Assembly: GCA_944358455.1 (NCBI GenBank)
Contig: CALVRE010000014.1
Span: 1 to 38,626, forward strand
Direction of reading: 5' to 3'
DNA length: 38,626 nucleotides
From: an uncultured Bacilli bacterium
GTDB taxonomy: Bacteria; Bacillota_I; Bacilli_A; RF39; UBA660
The position numbers were made by a program, and so were the translations under genes. The notes under the pieces are model-generated. The model had not been told where the DNA came from. It searched no databases and was given only the letters and a program-made list of their open reading frames with translations. Positions 5,851 to 14,055 of the stretch are shown here, one piece after another. Every line of letters begins with the position of its first letter. Positions within the stretch are counted from its first letter, which is position 1.

Positions 5851-7503
5851 GTGGAATTATACTTATTATCAGATGAAGTTCAAATTACTGACGAAGATTA
5901 TCAAATAAGAAAAGATTTAACTGATGAATTTTTGAAATTACCTATAGATTTTCTTTCTAAAATGAGGCATTTTCAACCACAAATTGGGTGTCCAAATATG
6001 TGTAGTTTTTGTAGTAAGTTTTCGCACAAAAGAATTGAATATTGGAATGATAAAACGCTTAGAAACGTTATTGCTTCTCTAAAATATACAGCTTTTCATT
6101 ATCGAAGAGAAAAACCATTATTGGTATGGGATCGTAATGAGCATAGAACTGGGGTTGTATTCCCTTATTTAGATAATGATATAGGGAATTATTATTATTT
6201 GGATGAATATATTTATTTAATGTATAAAGAGTTAGGAGTCAAAACAAGGATTTCAACAGTTAGTTATAGTCATTTTAATAGGAGTTTAAATTTGATGCAT
6301 GAAAGAATTAATCATGAACCTTTGATCGATTATTTGGCTGGTGTACGTTTGTCTTTAGCTCCATACGGAAGAGTTTGGGAATGTTGTTCTCCCGAACAAT
6401 ATTCGATGGATGAATATTGTCGTGATATTTCTAATTTCTTAAAAATATATAGACCATATTACGAAAAATACGGAGCTGGTAATCGAAGAATGTGTGTAGA
6501 AATTCGATATGAACCATTGGTCGAAAATTGTCCTGTATACAAATTTAACTGTCAAAATCATTTTGTTCTTGTTTGTAATAATTATATGTTTTATTCGGTA
6601 GATGAAAATATTTGTTTTTCGGTTGCAAATATTAAAGATGAGGAAATTCATTCTATTGAATTGACAGAAGAACCTGTTAAGTTTTATCAAATTGATATTT
6701 CTTCATCATGTACTAGTATGAAAGTAGCTAAACAACTAGCAGAAGATTTATGTTTTGATGATTTGATTTATAAAAATATAGTAGATGTGTATCTGTTTGA
6801 AAATAGCGATGGCATTTATTATGCAATTAATCCAAAACTTACCCCAATTGGTAATTACGGTTTGAATATTTATCCTCATACAAATAGAAGGAATATTTCT
6901 GGCTATATTGTTACAGAACGTTTTTTACTGAATGCTATGGCAGAGCAAAAACAAAAGTATGGATTATCCTTGCGTGATAAATTTTCAACTGCCAGTTGGG
7001 ATGATGTAAAGGAAACGATTTGCATTTGTAAAATGAATGCCCAAAAATATTTAGTGAAAGGAAAGTTAGAAAAAGCCACTTATATTATGAAGAATGTGAT
7101 TCCTATTATAGAGATTTACAGCAAAGCGTTAAAAGATGCCAATTATGAACCTTCTTGTTTTTTTGATCGTGAATTTACGATTGATACAGGCATTATTTGT
7201 AATCTTGGTCGTGCCCTTTCTAAATTTAAAGGAATTACGAAGAATTTTAATGAACCATTAACACCCAATCACGAACGGAATTATGGAAAGTATCGCAGTA
7301 TGATGAAAAAAGAAAATTATGCATGGCGACTTAGCTGTGGATTTGATGATACTCTTTTGGTCGAAAAACTCGATTTGTTTAATACTGCTTCTATTAATGG
7401 ACAGGCTTCGTTTCGTCAAGTTATAGAAGGATTTTCTTTGAATCAAAAAATAAATTATGAAGAAAAAACAAAAAACTATTTAGTACCAGGAGAAAGGAGA
7501 TAA
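5851..7503 (+). CDS. Radical SAM protein of unknown reaction
   Basis: A 550-residue protein with GCPNMCSFCSK, giving the CxxxCxxC iron-sulfur motif at Cys47, Cys51 and Cys54. Such clusters cleave S-adenosylmethionine to start radical reactions. Beta/alpha barrel-like sequence follows to about residue 250 (GVKTRISTVS, LAGVRLSLAPYG). The next roughly 300 residues match nothing I recognise. Several later Cys (about 178-179 and 227-243) could bind a further cluster, but the spacing fits no standard SPASM pattern I can name. The GTG start has a good ribosome site. It lies between lysR and the NADAR fusion with gaps of 4 and 2 bases, so it is firmly operonic. The product is unknown. Confidence 0.75.
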   Translation: MELYLLSDEVQITDEDYQIRKDLTDEFLKLPIDFLSKMRHFQPQIGCPNMCSFCSKFSHKRIEYWNDKTLRNVIASLKYTAFHYRREKPLLVWDRNEHRTGVVFPYLDNDIGNYYYLDEYIYLMYKELGVKTRISTVSYSHFNRSLNLMHERINHEPLIDYLAGVRLSLAPYGRVWECCSPEQYSMDEYCRDISNFLKIYRPYYEKYGAGNRRMCVEIRYEPLVENCPVYKFNCQNHFVLVCNNYMFYSVDENICFSVANIKDEEIHSIELTEEPVKFYQIDISSSCTSMKVAKQLAEDLCFDDLIYKNIVDVYLFENSDGIYYAINPKLTPIGNYGLNIYPHTNRRNISGYIVTERFLLNAMAEQKQKYGLSLRDKFSTASWDDVKETICICKMNAQKYLVKGKLEKATYIMKNVIPIIEIYSKALKDANYEPSCFFDREFTIDTGIICNLGRALSKFKGITKNFNEPLTPNHERNYGKYRSMMKKENYAWRLSCGFDDTLLVEKLDLFNTASINGQASFRQVIEGFSLNQKINYEEKTKNYLVPGERR

Positions 7504-7505
7504 TA

Positions 7506-8813
7506 ATGGCAATTTATTTTTATAAAGAATTTGGAGAACTAGGCTATTTGGCTAATTATTCGAATCATGGATTTGAAAAAAATGGTGTATATTATAAAAC
7601 AGTGGAACACTATTATCAAAGTCAGAAATTTTTGGATTTAGAACTAAGAAAAAAAGTCATTGAGGCGGAAACGCCTAAAGAAGCATCTAATATTGGTAGA
7701 GATCGCAATCATCCGCTACGAAAAAATTGGAAAGAAATGAAACAACAAGTTATGTTGGAAGGTGTACTTGCTAAATTTCGATCACATCCAACTATTTTAC
7801 AAAAATTAATTGAAACAAGAAACGAGGAAATTATTGAAAATACCATTGATGAATATTATTGGGGATGTGGTAAGGATAAAACAGGAGAAAATAATTTTGG
7901 AAAAATTTTATGTCATGCGCGTGAAATTTTAAAGCAAGAATTATTTCATCGTATTTTTGATTGGGAAGCGTTAAAAAAACTGTCTCATGTTTATGTGATT
8001 GGTCATATGCATCCTGACGCAGATTCTATTTTTTCTAGTTATTTGTTATCCAACATTTTTTGTTATTTTGGTGTAAAAGCGAGTTTTTCTATATTAGCGA
8101 ATGATACTTATGCGAATGATGATAAAAAGTTAATCGATGATTTTTTGCCAGAAAGTCCAATTATTATTACGGAATCAGATGATAAAGTTTTTTTTCTTGT
8201 AGATCATAATGATTATGATCAATCAGTAGGAAATAAGTGTATTATTGGTAGTATCGATCATCATGTATATTCTGGAAAGGTTTCGAATACTTTTGAGATC
8301 GAGTATGCAAGTACAGGTTTGTTAATTTTTGATCTATTTAAAGATATTTATCCTTTTTCGGATTTAGAAAAACAGTTAGTTGCTTATACAGTGTTGGCCG
8401 ATACTGAATACTTAGTTAGTACGCGTTATCGAGAGAGTGATGCATCTCTTTATCAAAGTTTGAATGTTATGATCGATTTGAAAAATTTTCAAAAAAAGTA
8501 TTTTATGACAACTGATTTTAATAGGTCAGTAGAAGAAAATTTTTTCCAAAATTATAAAAAGTACGTACGTGATATCGAAATTAATAAAGTGTCTTTCAAA
8601 GTATATCGGGAAGATGAGCGTTATTTACATGATTATCTTATCCATTTAAAAACATTATCAGGTACGTGGCTGTTTATTTGGGCATATTATGATTATCCAT
8701 ATAGTGAAGTATACCTATGGCAAGATGGAAAATTAACACAAATCATTTATGATTATACTGTGACAAGCGCAGTATTAACAATTAAAGATCTAGAGAAGAG
8801 GAGATTGATATAG
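7506..8813 (+). CDS. NADAR / family II pyrophosphatase-like fusion
   Basis: A 435-residue two-domain protein. Residues 2-143 are a NADAR (YbiA-like) domain: FKEFGELGYLANYSN-type start, TVEHYYQSQKF (Glu34), KNWKEMKQQVM, LAKFRSHP and YWGCGKDKTGENNFGKIL. NADAR proteins cleave N-glycosidic bonds in riboflavin-pathway intermediates or ADP-ribosylated guanine. Residues 160-430 resemble the Mn-dependent family II pyrophosphatase (DHH): GHMHPDADS (His167, Asp171, Asp173), LVDHNDYDQS (Asp233), IDHH (251-253) and VLADT (Asp299), so metal ligands are kept. The C-terminal lobe is short and lacks the SRKK substrate motif of true pyrophosphatases, ending EKRRLI, so the substrate probably differs. ATG follows the radical SAM stop by 2 bases. 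Confidence 0.8.
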   Translation: MAIYFYKEFGELGYLANYSNHGFEKNGVYYKTVEHYYQSQKFLDLELRKKVIEAETPKEASNIGRDRNHPLRKNWKEMKQQVMLEGVLAKFRSHPTILQKLIETRNEEIIENTIDEYYWGCGKDKTGENNFGKILCHAREILKQELFHRIFDWEALKKLSHVYVIGHMHPDADSIFSSYLLSNIFCYFGVKASFSILANDTYANDDKKLIDDFLPESPIIITESDDKVFFLVDHNDYDQSVGNKCIIGSIDHHVYSGKVSNTFEIEYASTGLLIFDLFKDIYPFSDLEKQLVAYTVLADTEYLVSTRYRESDASLYQSLNVMIDLKNFQKKYFMTTDFNRSVEENFFQNYKKYVRDIEINKVSFKVYREDERYLHDYLIHLKTLSGTWLFIWAYYDYPYSEVYLWQDGKLTQIIYDYTVTSAVLTIKDLEKRRLI

Positions 8814-9982
8814 AAGCATTTGTTATTAATTGTGGTAGCTCTACGATTAAATTTTCTGGTTTTGATGTTAAAACAGATAGATTGTTATATCGCGGGACTC
8901 TTCTTAAATCTGATTATAATACGATTACGCTTAAGCTTAAATATTCAGATGGTACTCAACAAATGGTGTCAGAAATTAATCAAAATGATTTTGAACAATT
9001 GTTCAAAAAACTTTTCTATTCAAAGGAAATAATTATTATTCATCGTATTGTGAACGGTTTAAATAAGTTTATTAATCCCGTTTTTTTAAATAAACAAGTT
9101 GTACAGGAATTAGATCGACTTGGCGAATATGCACCATGCCATAATCCGTTTGCATTACAAATAATACATTATTTGCAAAGTGAATTTCCCGATATACCAA
9201 ATTTTGCTGTTTTTGATACAAGTTTTCATAATACTATTCCAGAAGAAAGTTATAAATATGATATTCCTAAAGAATTAGTATAAAAATATCATATTAGAAA
9301 ATATGGATTTCACGGAATTTCTTATCAGTATGTTTTAAATCGATTAGCGATAATACAAAATAAAAGGATTGATCAAATAAATACAGTATTATGTCATTTT
9401 GGTGGTGGAAGTAGTATGTGTTTGATTAAAAATGGAAAGTCGATTGATACAACAATGGGTTTTATGCCAATCGGTGGTTTTATGATGCCTTCACGAATAT
9501 CTGATTTGGATCCTTTTATAATTCCTTTTCTGATGTCTAAAAGCAATTTAACTTATTTACAAGTTTTAGAATATTTTAACCAAAATAGTGGATATTATGC
9601 TTGGACTGGAGTTCAAGATGAAAAGGAAATCTGTCGTCTAGCAGAGCAAGGAAATAGAGAGGCTATACTCGCCCGAAAAAAGGCGGATTCTATCTTTAAA
9701 CAAACTTTAGGTGGTTATTTTTTTCGTAATCCTAATGTTGATTCAATTGTATTTACGGGGGGAATGGGAAGTAAAAATCATCGTCAAAGAGAAATGTTTT
9801 TGAATGAGCTTGAAAATTATCATATTTTATTAGACAAAAATAAAAATGCTCAAATATATGACTGTGAGGCAACCATACATCAAAAGGAATCTAATATTAA
9901 AATTTATGTAATTCCAACAAATGAAGAATTACAAATGTTAAAAGAAGTGAAAAAATTTTTCTTTGTTAAAAAAGTAAATTAA
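8804..9982 (+). pseudogene. Second acetate-kinase-family gene, broken
   Basis: The same frame encodes a full-length kinase homologue. It has FVINCGSSTIKF at the start, IHRIVNGL, APCHNP, FAVFDTSFH, KYHIRKYGFHGISY, CHFGGGSS, TMGFMPIGGFMMPSR, FTGGMGSKN and VIPTNEEL. Two defects are visible. First, TAA at 9281-9283 interrupts ELV*KYHIRKYGFHG where the paralogue at 1699 has LYEKYKIRKYGFHG, so GAA to TAA is the simplest event. Second, no ATG, GTG or TTG lies in frame between the upstream stop (8783) and the phosphate-loop motif. Only ATT (8804) or ATA (8810) follow the ribosome site AGAGGAG (8796-8802). GMGSKN replaces GIGEN as in the intact copy. Otherwise it is well preserved, so decay is recent, unless this is read-through or a sequencing error. 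It overlaps the fusion gene's stop. Confidence 0.8.
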
Positions 9983-9998
9983 AAATGTAACTAGAATG

Positions 9999-10027
9999 TT
10001 GACTTTAAGAATGCAACATGTTATCAT
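9999..10027 (+). promoter_or_regulatory. Promoter of the RSH unit
   Basis: TTGACT (9999-10004), a 17-base spacer and TATCAT (10022-10027). The -10 lies inside the dyad AACATG-TTAT-CATGTT (about 10015-10030), which could be an operator. It is the first strong promoter after the cassette. The predicted start near 10034 gives a leader of about 190 nt before the RSH gene. Confidence 0.65.
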
Positions 10028-10060
10028 GTTAACCAACATTTGATTTAAGGAGTGCAGATT

Positions 10061-10162
10061 ATGTATCAATGGAATTCCTTTTCTATTTTAAATAAAATAT
10101 TTTTTGTTCGTTTTTGTACAATGCTTTTATGCATAGATTTGATAATGGTTCAAAACGGTTAA
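10061..10162 (+). CDS. 33-residue leader ORF before the RSH gene
   Basis: ATG at 10061 follows AAGGAG (10047-10052) by 8 bases. The ORF of 33 codons begins MYQWNSFSILNK and continues with a hydrophobic stretch FFVRFCTMLLCIDLIMV. It may be a regulatory leader peptide or a small membrane peptide. It lies wholly within the 5' leader predicted from the promoter at 9999. The weak terminator-like hairpin at 10174-10201 follows its stop by 11 bases. No homologue is recognised. Confidence 0.45.
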   Translation: MYQWNSFSILNKIFFVRFCTMLLCIDLIMVQNG

Positions 10163-10170
10163 TATTTTGT

Positions 10171-10201
10171 CCTAGTCAGGATATGATATGGCTGTTTTTT
10201 T
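10171..10201 (+). terminator. Weak attenuator-like hairpin before the RSH gene
   Basis: AGTCA (10174-10178) pairs with TGGCT (10189-10193, one G-U pair), followed by G and seven Ts (10195-10201). An alternative small hairpin TCCT/AGGA (around 10170-10181) uses overlapping bases, so the two cannot coexist. The stem is short for a terminator, so this is only a candidate. Confidence 0.3.
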
Positions 10202-10225
10202 ATACAAAAGTAGTGGAGGTGTAAA

Positions 10226-11659
10226 ATGATGAGTATCGATATTTTGTTAGCTAAAGTAAAAGAATATAATGAAAAGGAAATAGAGAAAGTTAAGAAAGCC
10301 TATGAGTTTGCTGAACGTCTTCATAAAGGACAAACAAGACAGAGTGGAGAACCTTATATTGTTCATCCTTTAAATGTTGCCTATATTTTGGCTGAAATGC
10401 ATGCTGATGCTGATACTTTATGTGCAGGACTTTTACATGATACTTTAGAGGATACGGATACAACGAAAGAAGAAATTGCTAATTTATTTAATCCAGAAGT
10501 TGCGAAATTGGTAGACGGGGCAACCAAGATAAGAAGAATGAATTTTTCAAGTAAATCGGCACAGAATTATGCAAACACAAGAAAAATTATTACGAGTTTA
10601 ACAGAAGATGTACGAATTATCATTATTAAATTGGCTGATCGTTTGCACAATATGAGAACATTACAATTCAAAAGTGAGTTCAAACAAAAGGAAAATGCAT
10701 TAGAAACGATGGAGATATTTGTTCCTTTAGCATATCAAATTGGAGCTTATCGAATTAAGCAAGAATTAGAAGACTTATCTTTTCGCTATTTAAAACCTGA
10801 TATTTATGATCACATTTCAGCGAAAAGGACGATTATTGAACGAGAAAGTGAACAATGCGTAAAAGATATGTTAGAAAAGATCCATGCTGTGTTATGTGAT
10901 AAACAAATTCCAAATGAAATAAAAGTTCGTACGAAGAACATCTATGGTATTTATAAAAAAATTAGTAGAGGTGATAAAATAAGCGAGATTCATGATTTAT
11001 TATCATTGAAGATATTAGTGGATGAAATTGATGATTGTTATTTGGCGTTACGTCCCATTCATGCAATGTATCATCCGGTTAATCGTAAATTTAAAGATTA
11101 TATTGCGAATCCAAAGACGAATATGTATCAATCGCTTCATACGACGGTTTTTGGATTGGATGATCGTTTGGTTCAATTACAATTACGTACACATGATATG
11201 GATAAAGTTGCTTCTTTTGGCTTGGCGACCTATTGGGATATCAACAAGGGTAGAGCACGTGAAGTCATGCAAGAAGAATTGAAAAGTAAATTTCAATTTT
11301 ATCAGTCATTATTGGAAATCAATGAGGTTTTTAGAGATAATCAAGCTTTTATTTATCAAGCCAAGAACGAAATATTTGCAGATAAAGTATATGTTTATAC
11401 TCCCAAAGGTGATGTGATGGAACTACCGAAAGGAGCGACAGCCATTGATTTTGCTTATAAAATTCATACGGATGTTGGAAATACTATGGTAGGAGCAATT
11501 GTCAATGATCGATATGTCCCGGTTAATTACGTTCTTCAAAATAACGATCGCGTTAAAATAGTTACCGACGAATTGTCGTATGGTGCACGTGATAGTTGGG
11601 AAGATATGGCCAAAACGACATATGCAAAAAGAAAAATTAGAGAGTTTAAGACGAAGTAA
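10226..11659 (+). CDS. Short RSH (ppGpp) protein, hydrolase intact, synthetase altered
   Basis: A 477-residue RelA/SpoT homologue that controls (p)ppGpp. Hydrolase (HD) domain 20-170: RQSGEPYIVHP with His47, LLHDTLED (His71, Asp72, Glu75, Asp76) and KLADRLHNM (Asp138) are all present. Synthetase domain 230-345: RTKNIYGIYKK, IHDLLSLK (Asp257), KFKDYIANPK and YQSLHTT are present. The catalytic Glu of EIQIRT is Gln317 in VQLQLRT, and AAHW is ATYW. A TGS domain (about 388-455) follows. The ACT and zinc-finger regions of roughly 700-residue long RSH enzymes are absent. Predicted net role is ppGpp hydrolysis. GGAGGTG precedes ATG ATG, so the start could be 10229. A 190-nt leader with a small ORF precedes it. 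Confidence 0.85.
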   Translation: MMSIDILLAKVKEYNEKEIEKVKKAYEFAERLHKGQTRQSGEPYIVHPLNVAYILAEMHADADTLCAGLLHDTLEDTDTTKEEIANLFNPEVAKLVDGATKIRRMNFSSKSAQNYANTRKIITSLTEDVRIIIIKLADRLHNMRTLQFKSEFKQKENALETMEIFVPLAYQIGAYRIKQELEDLSFRYLKPDIYDHISAKRTIIERESEQCVKDMLEKIHAVLCDKQIPNEIKVRTKNIYGIYKKISRGDKISEIHDLLSLKILVDEIDDCYLALRPIHAMYHPVNRKFKDYIANPKTNMYQSLHTTVFGLDDRLVQLQLRTHDMDKVASFGLATYWDINKGRAREVMQEELKSKFQFYQSLLEINEVFRDNQAFIYQAKNEIFADKVYVYTPKGDVMELPKGATAIDFAYKIHTDVGNTMVGAIVNDRYVPVNYVLQNNDRVKIVTDELSYGARDSWEDMAKTTYAKRKIREFKTK

Positions 11660-11718
11660 CTTACTGTAACAATTATCGAAAGAAGTTTTTTTATGACTAT
11701 ATTTTTATTGCTTTTTCC

Positions 11719-11726
11719 TGTATAAT
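11719..11726 (+). promoter_or_regulatory. -10 element upstream of obg
   Basis: TATAAT at 11721-11726 preceded by TG. No clear -35 is seen. Its position places the in-frame ATG at 11727 inside the promoter, before any transcript start. This supports the obg start at 11748. Confidence 0.5.
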
Positions 11727-11747
11727 ATGGATGAAAGGCGGGATCTT

Positions 11748-13019
11748 ATGTTTATAGATGAAGTAATTGTTGAATTACAGGCTGGTGATGGTGGAAATGG
11801 TTGTATGGCATTTCGCCGAGAAAAATATGTTGAGATGGGTGGTCCTGCTGGAGGAAATGGTGGACGAGGAAGTAATATCGTCTTCAAGGTAGATGAAGGA
11901 CTCAATACGTTAATTGATTTGCGATATCAAAGAATTATCAAAGGGAAAAAAGGAGAAAATGGACAAGGTAAAGGGATGCATGGCAAAAGCAGTGAAGATG
12001 TGATTGTGAAGGTTCCTATGGGGACGGTTGTCACGGATATGGAAACTGGTTTAATCATTGCTGATTTGACAGAACCGGGAGAGCAAGCGATTGTTGCAGA
12101 AGGTGGTCGCGGTGGTCGTGGAAATATTGCTTTTGCGACACGTTCAAATCCAGCACCTAGTTATTGCGAAAATGGGGAACCAGGAGAAGTTCGTAAAGTA
12201 AAAGTGGAGTTAAAATTACTCGCTGATGTCGGATTAGTTGGTATGCCAAGTGTTGGAAAAAGTACTTTTATCTCTAAAATTTCGGCATCAAAGCCCAAGA
12301 TTGCTGCCTACCATTTTACGACATTAAAACCAAACCTAGGAGTTGTGGCAACGAAGGATCATCGCTCTTTTGTCGTTGCTGATTTACCAGGCCTTATTAA
12401 AGGTGCATCCCTTGGTGAGGGTTTAGGAGATCGTTTCTTAAAACATATCGAGAGAACTCGTGTGATTGCACATATTATCGATATGAGTGGATTTGAAGGA
12501 AGAGATCCATATGAAGATTATGTGACGATCAATGAGGAATTACGTGCTTTTAATCCTAAAATTATGGAAAAACCACAAGTTATTATTGCAAATAAAATGG
12601 ATTTGGAAGGTTCTACGGAGAATTTAAAAAGGTTTAAAGAGAAAGTCACAGATCCTGTCTATCCGATTTCGGCTATGAATAATGAAGGGATAGATCAAGT
12701 GTTAATCAAGCTTGCCGATTTATTGGATACCATCAAAAAAGAACCTCTCTATGAGGATGAGAAGTTTGAAAGTCATGTTTTATATAAATTTAAAGAAGAA
12801 CAACCTTTTAAGATTCATCGTGAAGGAGATACTTGGGTCATTGTAGGTGATCAAGTTGAAAAAATACTAAAAATGACAAAATTTTCGACGGATGAATCGG
12901 TGTTACGATTTGCCAATAAATTACGAAAACTTGGAATTGATGATAAATTAAGAGAACTTGGGGCCCAAGATGGAGATCCTGTCCGTATTTTGGATTTTGA
13001 ATTCGAATACAGAAGTTAG
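11748..13019 (+). CDS. obg: GTPase Obg (ribosome assembly)
   Basis: A 423-residue Obg/CgtA GTPase that acts in 50S subunit assembly and stress control and can bind ppGpp. The Gly-rich Obg fold covers residues 1-157: [32 protein letters not shown] and GGRGGRGN. The G domain has G1 [10 protein letters not shown]3 [10 protein letters not shown]4 NKMD and G5 SAM. A C-terminal OCT domain (about 345-423) completes the family architecture. The start at 11748 gives the family's MFxDxV N-terminus and has GGCGGG 6-10 bases upstream. The neighbouring RSH gene is functionally linked through ppGpp. Confidence 0.97.
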   Translation: MFIDEVIVELQAGDGGNGCMAFRREKYVEMGGPAGGNGGRGSNIVFKVDEGLNTLIDLRYQRIIKGKKGENGQGKGMHGKSSEDVIVKVPMGTVVTDMETGLIIADLTEPGEQAIVAEGGRGGRGNIAFATRSNPAPSYCENGEPGEVRKVKVELKLLADVGLVGMPSVGKSTFISKISASKPKIAAYHFTTLKPNLGVVATKDHRSFVVADLPGLIKGASLGEGLGDRFLKHIERTRVIAHIIDMSGFEGRDPYEDYVTINEELRAFNPKIMEKPQVIIANKMDLEGSTENLKRFKEKVTDPVYPISAMNNEGIDQVLIKLADLLDTIKKEPLYEDEKFESHVLYKFKEEQPFKIHREGDTWVIVGDQVEKILKMTKFSTDESVLRFANKLRKLGIDDKLRELGAQDGDPVRILDFEFEYRS

Positions 13020-13035
13020 TAAGTAGGGGGTAAAT

Positions 13036-13596
13036 ATGGAAGCACTCGTCCGTTTTTTAGAGCAATATCCAGAACTTCGAACAAAGCGCTTGCTTTTAAG
13101 ACATTATCGATACCAAGATTTAGAAGATTTATTTGAAATCTTTTCTTCTAAAAAAACAACCAGATACATTTATACTTATCATGAAAGTAAAAAAGTAACC
13201 AAACGTTTTTTGAAATACAAAATCGAACATGCTTATGAAGGAACGATGCGTGATTGGGTTCTCGAAAACGAAGAACATAAAGCGATTGGAATTCTTCGTA
13301 TTCGTTTTCATCTTCGCAAAAAAGAAGCTGAGATAGCTTATGTGTTAAACGAAAAATATTGGCGCAAAGGATATGCTTACGAAGCTTGCTTGAAATTTCT
13401 TTACTATGGTTTTAATCAGTTAAAATTAAATAGTATTTGTGCACAAGTAAGTACGAACAATATTCTATCTTTAAATTTGTTAGGAAGACTTCGTTTTTCT
13501 CATGAATATACGGATCGTAATTTCTTCTTATTTCATACGACAGAACATTATCGTATTACGAAGTCTCAGTTTAAAAGAGAAGTTGAGGTAAAATAA
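13036..13596 (+). CDS. GNAT acetyltransferase, RimJ-type
   Basis: A 186-residue GNAT-fold acetyltransferase of the RimJ/RimL (Acetyltransf_3) type. It has LRTKRLLLRHYRYQDLEDLFE at the N-terminus, IGILRIRF strands, and the acetyl-CoA loop in NEKYWRKGYAYEA (about 110-122), followed by CAQVSTNNILSLNLLGRLRF. Typical substrates are ribosomal protein N-termini or small amines; the target here is unknown. It starts 16 bases after obg with GTAGGGGG as ribosome site, so it is probably co-transcribed. The C-terminus is slightly extended and basic. Confidence 0.85.
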   Translation: MEALVRFLEQYPELRTKRLLLRHYRYQDLEDLFEIFSSKKTTRYIYTYHESKKVTKRFLKYKIEHAYEGTMRDWVLENEEHKAIGILRIRFHLRKKEAEIAYVLNEKYWRKGYAYEACLKFLYYGFNQLKLNSICAQVSTNNILSLNLLGRLRFSHEYTDRNFFLFHTTEHYRITKSQFKREVEVK

Positions 13597-13625
13597 AAGA
13601 TCTTTATATCAATAAAGATCTTTTT
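13595..13625. terminator. Bidirectional terminator between GNAT and DUF192 genes
   Basis: A 13-bp perfect stem (13595-13607 with 13612-13624) and a 4-base loop, flanked by A and T runs. It spans the stop codons of both converging genes and can serve either strand. Confidence 0.85.
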
Positions 13626-13953
13626 AATTATCTCGTTTGACGCGAAAAATATCACCGACGCCATAGTAATCCATACTATTAGCGGCAAATTCATAGGTAT
13701 AGTAAACACCCTTTTTAGGCCATATAATTTGCCATGGTTTAAAATCTTGATATAGATAAAGAATGCGGTTATTTTTATCCGTCATGACGACATCGATATT
13801 TTGATACATAAAGAATGTATGTAAAGAATTACATCTTGGAAAGCAAAGTCCTGTTGTAATTGGTTCAATTTTAAACATGAACCCGATCAATCTCGAAAAG
13901 AAGAATTTGCATTCTTTTATTTTAATTGTTTTATTATTTACATTTATATGCAT
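13624..13953 (-). CDS. DUF192-like protein
   Basis: About 109 residues, resembling the DUF192 family: FFSRLIGFMFK near the start, SLHTFFMYQNIDVVMTDKNNRILYLY in the middle (compare hTFwMxNtxiplDvifld) and a C-terminal GVGDIFRV. DUF192 proteins are small, mostly beta-sheet and of unclear role. The context beside Flp pilin is suggestive only. I chose ATG at 13953; a GTG at 13962 is possible. There is no obvious signal peptide. It is transcribed away from the pilus genes. Confidence 0.6.
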   Translation of the reverse strand: MHINVNNKTIKIKECKFFFSRLIGFMFKIEPITTGLCFPRCNSLHTFFMYQNIDVVMTDKNNRILYLYQDFKPWQIIWPKKGVYYTYEFAANSMDYYGVGDIFRVKRDN

Positions 13954-13992
13954 TTTTTTCACCAGGTAATACTATATCATAAATGAAAACAT

Positions 13993-14021
13993 TTGACAAA
14001 TCGTTCAAAATTAGTTACACT
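13993..14021 (+). promoter_or_regulatory. Strong promoter of the Flp pilin gene
   Basis: A consensus TTGACA (13993-13998), a 17-base spacer and TACACT (14016-14021). It is one of the two best -35 boxes in the window, as expected for an abundant pilin. Confidence 0.8.
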
Positions 14022-14055
14022 GGTAATAGAATAGTACATAGTGGAGGGTATCTGT

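Noticed and set aside
8820-9032. 70-codon frame at the start of the second kinase
   Set aside because: It is the continuation of the fusion gene's frame after its stop. The other frame encodes the kinase motifs.
9281-9283. In-frame TAA as a recoded sense codon
   Set aside because: TAA is the normal stop of several intact genes here, and no recoding element is seen. A nonsense mutation is simpler.
11727-11747. Longer Obg start at 11727
   Set aside because: This ATG overlaps the end of the -10 region and lies before any likely transcript start. The family N-terminus and ribosome site fit 11748.
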